This document shows, one piece after another, positions 9,301-11,504 of a stretch of DNA of 11,504 bases. Source of the stretch: Euperipatoides rowelli (Eukaryota > Onychophora > Udeonychophora > Euonychophora > Peripatopsidae); the NCBI GenBank assembly GCA_003024985.2, contig PXIH01S0010786.1, one strand, 5' to 3'. The notes beneath the pieces are model-generated. The model did no database searches and was not told where the DNA came from. It was given only the letters and a program-made list of their open reading frames with translations. A program made the translations under genes and the position numbers. Positions within the stretch are counted from its first letter, which is position 1. The number at the start of each line of letters is the position of its first letter.

Positions 9301-10693
9301 ATTCCCTTATTGTAAGTATTTTAAAAAGTATAAAACCCACATCATACAAGGTTTTAGGAGTAAACATCACAACAAAAATGTTATCACGGTGGATTTCTAG
9401 CCTCTACAGATCAGATTGCTTTGTGACTTTAAGTATGCCTTTAGGACAATTACTTATGGGATGAGTCTGAGAGAATGAGGTTCAAAAACACCTTATATTG
9501 CATGTCTAGAATTATTGTATAAGCAATGGTTACATTTTAACTTCTGAATATCTAGCGCTCCGATCGCTTAATTGGTATTTATAGACTTTTACTAATTAAG
9601 CATCAGGCATTGTGTCATGCACAGTGTGATCGATAACTGTAGATCACATATGCTTGAACATGTCTTAAGAGAATTTTTTTTCCAACCACAATATTTTTGT
9701 TGATGACGTTTTAGTCTCTCAATGCTTTTGCCCACAATGTATTCGTGTTGTTTACACCTAAAATAATCATTGGTCACTTAGTAACAGTTATAAGAACCTA
9801 AATAAAGTTTTTAGCATTAAAAGAAAAATAGAAACCCATATTCAACTTACTTCATGTTGGTGATTTGAGAATCTTCATTGTTAGTAATGGTTAGCTTCAG
9901 CAAAAAGAACTCATTGGTCAGGGCAGGGTCATCATGTTCAATGTTGATTTGAAGATTAGCTTCTCGAGGCTTGATCCTGAGAAATAAATGAGAAATATTA
10001 TACCAGAAATGGTAATAAACAGAAAAAGACAGCATAATGTAATCAAAATACTAAACTATCAATAGTATTCCGTCAATTTCACAGGTATGTAAAATATTCA
10101 ACAGTTCCCCTTTAAGTCTTCAAATAAATCGTTTTTGTATAATTTAAACAGTAAATTACTGTATATGAAACAAAACAATTTGCTCATTTAGTGGCACTAG
10201 ATGGCGCAGACATTCATAAAATCCCCTTAAAATGCATTTTGGAGTTCATTAGGTACTTCCAAAAATTATAAAAGATAAGAACGTTTGAGTTAAGGGTGTA
10301 GTAATTGCTTCAATTTTCACATTAGTCCAACTTTACTGCTACAAAGTTTTTATACATTACTTGACAAATTTCCATTAGCTAATTGAATCAATAAAGATAT
10401 AATAAAATGACCAATGTAAAAATATTTTTGCNAAATAGCAGCCATCTTAATAATTTTAACAGAAAAACTTTAGACGATATACTCTGTATGAAATTAAATC
10501 AATATCTACTTTAACTAACTTACTTTGGAGCAGAACAGATAGTCAACTGATCAAAGTTTATTTTACTGGCGTCTACGATATCATCATGGTGTATTTTTTT
10601 ACTATGATGAGAGTTATCTGTGCCTCCACCTGACCAGTGAAGAACAACACACCGAGTGGTTTCACAGCCCAACTCTAATGCTACAGAATTGAT
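268..10693 (-). CDS. TRAPPC11: TRAPPC11 (Foie gras/gryzun) internal exons, partial gene
   Basis: This is the internal part of the gene for TRAPP complex subunit 11, a TRAPPIII component that acts in ER-to-Golgi traffic and autophagy. Six exons join as 10693-10524, 9976-9851, 4596-4547, 2565-2474, 1499-1440 and 393-268, giving 624 nt (208 codons) with no stop and compatible phases at every junction. Identification is from family memory, not a search. Exon by exon the translation follows the vertebrate protein: a G-C-E-T-T-R-C-V-V-L strand, the PALTNE signature, a VxVGLK segment, YVKCxxVGTR, and KxxPFDV. These lie in the gryzun region of the C-terminal half; the N-terminal Foie gras domain must lie beyond 11504. 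Human TRAPPC11 is about 1,130 residues, so roughly a fifth is here. No frame damage is seen, so the gene looks functional. No start codon, stop codon, promoter or poly(A) site is in view. Confidence 0.93.
1034..1047 (+). repeat. G14 homopolymer
   Basis: Fourteen consecutive G, then CA and four more G, stand in an otherwise AT-rich intron. On the plus strand (the template for TRAPPC11) this could form a G-quadruplex. Homopolymer length in this class is often misread by sequencers. Confidence 0.9.
1317..1334 (-). repeat. G-run cluster in the sense strand downstream of exon e
   Basis: The minus strand reads GG-AA-GGGG-T-GGGG-A-GGGG over this interval. The nearest run begins about 105 nt downstream of the donor of the 60-bp exon e. 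G runs in this position are known splicing enhancers in animals, and four runs of at least two G could form a small quadruplex. The function is inferred only. Confidence 0.35.
1440..1499 (-). CDS. TRAPPC11: TRAPPC11 exon e, 60-bp short exon
   Basis: The acceptor TTATTTTTTAG is followed by exactly 20 codons, IVKKVYVKCMQVGTRILFVK, and then the donor GTAAGT. Entry and exit are both phase 0. The string fills the gap between exons d and f and matches the vertebrate YVRCGTVGSRMFLV segment as recalled, with Y-V-[KR]-C and V-G-[TS]-R conserved. Without it the protein would lose a conserved strand while staying in frame, so this is a symmetrical exon that could be skipped without a frameshift. A G-run cluster (sense strand) begins about 105 nt downstream of the donor. 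Confidence 0.92.
1500..2473 (-). other. TRAPPC11: TRAPPC11 intron d-e (974 bp, phase 0)
   Basis: The donor is GTAAAG at 2473-2468 and the acceptor TTTTTTAG ends at 1500. The segment at about 1960-2220 is less AT-rich than its surroundings. It contains an imperfect hairpin at 2134-2170 and an 8-bp inverted pair (1983-1990 with 2089-2096), which may mark an old short insertion. The rest shows nothing recognisable. Confidence 0.88.
2134..2170. repeat. Imperfect hairpin with 8-bp GC-rich core
   Basis: CACCGCTA at 2144-2151 is exactly complementary to TAGCGGTG at 2154-2161. After a short mismatch the pairing resumes outward with CC/GG and AATTC/GAATT, giving a structure of about 37 nt. The core is far more GC-rich than the surrounding intron. 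It may be the remnant of a small repeat. Confidence 0.5.
2474..2565 (-). CDS. TRAPPC11: TRAPPC11 exon d (92 bp)
   Basis: After the acceptor TATTTATTTGCAG, two bases (CT) complete the threonine codon left by exon c. Thirty codons follow, beginning HFSINSPKLEDKIVVRIL and ending ISLDDMESKEE, and the exon stops on a codon boundary at the donor GTAAAG. This is the least conserved of the six exons, although the Thr-His start and acidic end fit the vertebrate THV...HPGEQ interval. The support is phase: entry after one base and exit in phase 0 are exactly what the neighbouring exons need. The donor is the only one of the six that is not GTAAGT. The pyrimidine tract is built from an AAAT microsatellite on the plus strand. 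Confidence 0.88.
2570..2590. repeat. (AAAT)n microsatellite in the exon d pyrimidine tract
   Basis: Just over five AAAT units abut the GCAG acceptor of exon d. On the gene strand they read (TTTA)n, so this repeat itself supplies the polypyrimidine tract. Confidence 0.95.
4281..4321. repeat. Perfect inverted repeat, 18-bp arms with 5-nt loop
   Basis: The left arm (4281-4298, starting CTTCTATAATGG) is the exact reverse complement of the right arm (4304-4321, ending CCATTATAGAAG), separated by five bases. Pairing stops abruptly at both outer ends. Arms this long are not expected by chance in 11 kb. It lies in the c-d intron about 225 nt beyond the donor of the 50-bp exon c, so the pre-mRNA can form an 18-bp hairpin there. 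No terminal repeats or target-site duplication were recognised around it. Confidence 0.9.
4547..4596 (-). CDS. TRAPPC11: TRAPPC11 exon c, 50-bp short exon
   Basis: This small exon is bounded by a strong pyrimidine tract ending GTTTATTAG and by the donor GTAAGT. Its first base (G) completes the lysine started in exon b; 16 codons follow (LSVGLKDKQEVVLDQT) and one base (A) is left over. It therefore enters in phase 2 and exits in phase 1. The translation continues the beta strand after exon b, as in the vertebrate VKLTAGLKPGQD region. Because 50 is not a multiple of three, skipping it would shift the frame. It is too short to find as an open frame and was located by homology and phase. Confidence 0.9.
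6370..6388 (-). repeat. G-quadruplex-type tract in the sense strand
   Basis: The plus strand shows C10, then TA, CCC, A, CCC. The transcript would read GGG-T-GGG-TA-G10, which satisfies the usual rule of four G3 runs with short loops because the G10 can supply two of them. It lies deep in the b-c intron, and no role is evident. Confidence 0.45.
7560..8100. other. GC-richer block in the b-c intron, possible old insertion
   Basis: From about 7560 to 8100 the composition rises clearly above the rest of the intron (to the mid-40s in percent GC by eye), with few homopolymers. It includes the 12-bp palindrome CCTAGATCTAGG at 7796-7807. No domain, promoter boxes, terminal repeats or splice-bounded exon was recognised. 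An insertion of a transposon or other foreign-composition DNA is one explanation; an intronic regulatory element is another. Confidence 0.35.
8195..8357. repeat. 81-bp exact direct duplication separated by a single N
   Basis: Bases 8195-8275 and 8277-8357 are identical over 81 positions and are joined by one ambiguous base at 8276. Homology ends where the N and the unique flank begin. An exact tandem copy centred on an N is typical of two contig ends that overlap but were joined without merging, so this is probably an assembly artefact and not a biological repeat. Confidence 0.9.
8587..8715. repeat. Degenerate foldback (imperfect inverted repeat)
   Basis: The left arm (about 8587-8625, starting TACAACTGTAG and containing TTGTGACACTGGAAA) pairs imperfectly with the right arm (about 8673-8715, containing TTTCCAGGGTCACAA and ending CTACAATTGTA). 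About 47 bp lie between them. The outer ends TACAAYTGTA are themselves nearly palindromic. This is the form expected of an eroded foldback or miniature inverted-repeat element, but no target-site duplication was found. Confidence 0.4.
9851..9976 (-). CDS. TRAPPC11: TRAPPC11 exon b (126 bp), PALTNE segment
   Basis: The acceptor TTTATTTCTCAG is followed by one base (G) that completes the lysine begun in exon a, then IKPREANLQINIEHDDPALT and NEFFLLKLTITNNEDSQI to a final methionine codon. The exon ends with AA before GTAAGT, so it enters and leaves in phase 2. H-[DE]-x-PALTNE is one of the most conserved strings in TRAPPC11 proteins and anchors the identification. It begins a beta-sandwich-like repeat in the gryzun region. 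The short 547-bp intron separates it from exon a, while more than 5 kb separates it from exon c. Confidence 0.95.
9977..10523 (-). other. TRAPPC11: TRAPPC11 intron a-b (547 bp, phase 2)
   Basis: The donor GTAAGT is at 10523-10518 and the acceptor CAG at 9979-9977. The intron is AT-rich with no coding potential. It contains a single ambiguous base (N) at 10432 and a CTCF-like motif at 10194-10207. No transposon was recognised in it. Confidence 0.9.
10194..10207 (+). promoter_or_regulatory. CTCF-like motif in the a-b intron
   Basis: GCACTAGATGGCGC agrees with the bilaterian CTCF core (CCASYAGRKGGCRS) at 13 of 14 positions, differing only at the first base. It is a GC-rich island in AT-rich intron. 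Whether it is bound cannot be seen, and the reading is only meaningful if the host is a bilaterian with CTCF. Confidence 0.25.
10524..10693 (-). CDS. TRAPPC11: TRAPPC11 exon a (170 bp)
   Basis: The exon opens after the acceptor GTATTTCAG at a codon boundary with I-N-S-V and reads through LELGCETTRCVVLHWSGGG to TICSAPK. It ends two bases into a lysine codon (AA) before the donor GTAAGT. The CETTRCVVLHW stretch resembles the vertebrate LGSETGRCVVLNW segment, as recalled. A Ser/His/Lys/Asp-rich linker follows the glycines, where the vertebrate protein is also low-complexity and variable. Entry phase is 0 and exit phase is 2. The reading frame stays open upstream of the acceptor into intron, but that extension is hydrophobic and AT-driven and is not family-like, so the acceptor at 10694-10696 sets the boundary. 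Confidence 0.93.
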
Positions 10694-10702
10694 CTGAAAT
10701 AC

Positions 10703-10720
10703 AAATAATAATAATAATAA
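10703..10720. repeat. (AAT)n microsatellite in the exon a pyrimidine tract
   Basis: Six AAT-type units sit just upstream of the exon a acceptor, reading TTATTATTA on the gene strand between the LINE remnant and GTATTTCAG. Confidence 0.93.
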
Positions 10721-10885
10721 ACAATATAGCCACAGTGTTATATAATACTCTATATATTGTAAATGCAACATGAAGTTTTTCTAGCGATGTAAATATGTAT
10801 TAGGATATAATCTTAAAAACAATTATTAGTATTATTAACCACAAACTGATAGTCAAAACATGACTTTTCAGATGTAGGCTACTGT

Positions 10886-11504
10886 TTATAGTAATTCTTT
10901 AAATCTGATACTATTATTTAATTCAATATCCAATTTTCTCTTAAATTCATTAACATTAGTTGAACCAACTGTCTCCGCTTTTAAACCATTCCACCAATCT
11001 ATCATTCTAACAGAAAAAGTTAGCTCTTATTCTTGTCTTATGCTGAACTCTAAGTACCTTTCTGCCATTACCTCTTGTAATCTGAAGGTCATCAATCACA
11101 AAAAAATCACTATTTGAAGAGATCAATTTATATGCATATATGAGATCATATCCTATCTTTCTTTGACAAGGAGTGTACATCTGTAAACGGCAAAGTCTAG
11201 TTACATATGTGCGACCATATAAACCATATATTATTTTAGTAAGAGATCGAAAACGCTTGTCAATTCTATTTCTGTTTCCTATATTAATAAAGGAATATAC
11301 CAATGAACAATAATCCATAATAGGGCAAATGTATACATTATATAATTTTTTAAATGTAAAAGGAGTAAGGAAGTGAAAGTTCCTGAAAATGATAGTAAAG
11401 AAGATGAAACAGAAGGGTGCTATCATATCACAATGATAAGAGAAAGACAAATCTTTATCTACAATTAGTCCCAGGTCATTATGAAAGTCAGTGTATGATA
11501 TTTT
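10886..11504 (-). pseudogene. Decayed non-LTR retrotransposon (CR1/L2/jockey-type) reverse transcriptase C-terminus
   Basis: A reading frame is open from the right edge (11504) to a TAG at 11007-11009. It shows the C-terminal signature of LINE reverse transcriptases: DLGLIVDKDLSFSYHCDMI, then FKKLYNVYICPIMDYCSLVY, a KIIYGL helix, a Y-DLI-AYKL motif, TRG and R-x-NFF. The frame breaks at about 11010-11015. In the next frame the usual ending resumes with VRMIDWWNGLKAETVGS and NVNEFKRKLD, down to a TAA at 10886-10888. The break looks like a net loss of two bases. A hydrophobic stretch after HCDMIA is unlike the family's basic helix, a further sign of decay. The copy lies in the same orientation as TRAPPC11, in the intron upstream of exon a. 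Its 5' part lies beyond the window. The exact clade cannot be fixed by eye. Confidence 0.85.

Larger units (their letters stand above)
4597..9850 (-). other. TRAPPC11: TRAPPC11 intron b-c (5254 bp, phase 2)
   Basis: This large intron joins AA in exon b to G in exon c. It holds a GC-richer block (about 7560-8100), an 81-bp direct duplication around an N at 8276, a degenerate foldback at 8587-8715 and a C10 tract at 6370. Stretches at 6540-7260 and 8370-8580 are very AT-rich with many short A and T runs. The part at 4890-5240 is somewhat less AT-rich but has no recognisable domain or repeat family. No nested gene is supported on either strand. Confidence 0.88.
10694..11504 (-). other. TRAPPC11: Intron upstream of TRAPPC11 exon a (partial)
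   Basis: This is the 3' part of an intron whose donor lies beyond the right edge. Most of it is the LINE remnant (10886-11504). The remaining roughly 190 bp down to the acceptor is AT-rich and ends in a trinucleotide repeat that reads TTA on the gene strand and precedes GTATTTCAG. No further TRAPPC11 exon was recognised here. Confidence 0.85.

Noticed and set aside
9182-9777. Two open frames of about 60 codons on the minus strand in the b-c intron
   Set aside because: Both are low-complexity, AT-driven frames without family resemblance or splice support.

Overview
This window is AT-rich (roughly 70% by eye) animal genomic DNA with kilobase-scale introns, canonical GT-AG splice sites, simple-sequence repeats, long homopolymers and a decayed non-LTR retrotransposon. 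No bacterial operon, rRNA, tRNA, CRISPR array or prophage is visible. The host is most likely an invertebrate with an AT-rich genome. A chelicerate, mollusc or cnidarian would all fit, and the sequence alone does not decide between them.

One gene explains the coding content. Six internal exons on the minus strand can be joined in perfect phase (10693-10524, 9976-9851, 4596-4547, 2565-2474, 1499-1440, 393-268). They give 624 nt, or 208 codons, without a stop. The product matches the gryzun-containing C-terminal half of TRAPPC11 (Foie gras/Gryzun), a subunit of the metazoan TRAPPIII tethering complex. The gene enters from beyond the right edge (its 5' part) and leaves past the left edge (its 3' part). 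Neither the start codon, the stop codon, a promoter nor a poly(A) site is in the window. Five of the six donors read GTAAGT; the sixth reads GTAAAG.

Layout from right to left, in the direction of transcription. 11504-10694 is intron carrying the 3' end of a frameshifted CR1/L2/jockey-type LINE reverse transcriptase. Then come exon a, a 547-bp intron with a CTCF-like motif and one N, and exon b. A 5.25-kb intron follows, holding a GC-richer block, an 81-bp duplication around an N (probably an assembly seam), a foldback and a G-quadruplex-type tract. The rest is the 50-bp exon c, a 1.98-kb intron with a perfect 18-bp-arm hairpin, exon d, a 0.97-kb intron, the 60-bp exon e, a 1.05-kb intron, exon f, and the start of the next intron.

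I found no convincing undescribed system. The more interesting points are the two short exons with G-rich or hairpin elements downstream, microsatellites acting as polypyrimidine tracts, the CTCF-like site, the perfect palindromic hairpin and the likely misassembly at 8276.
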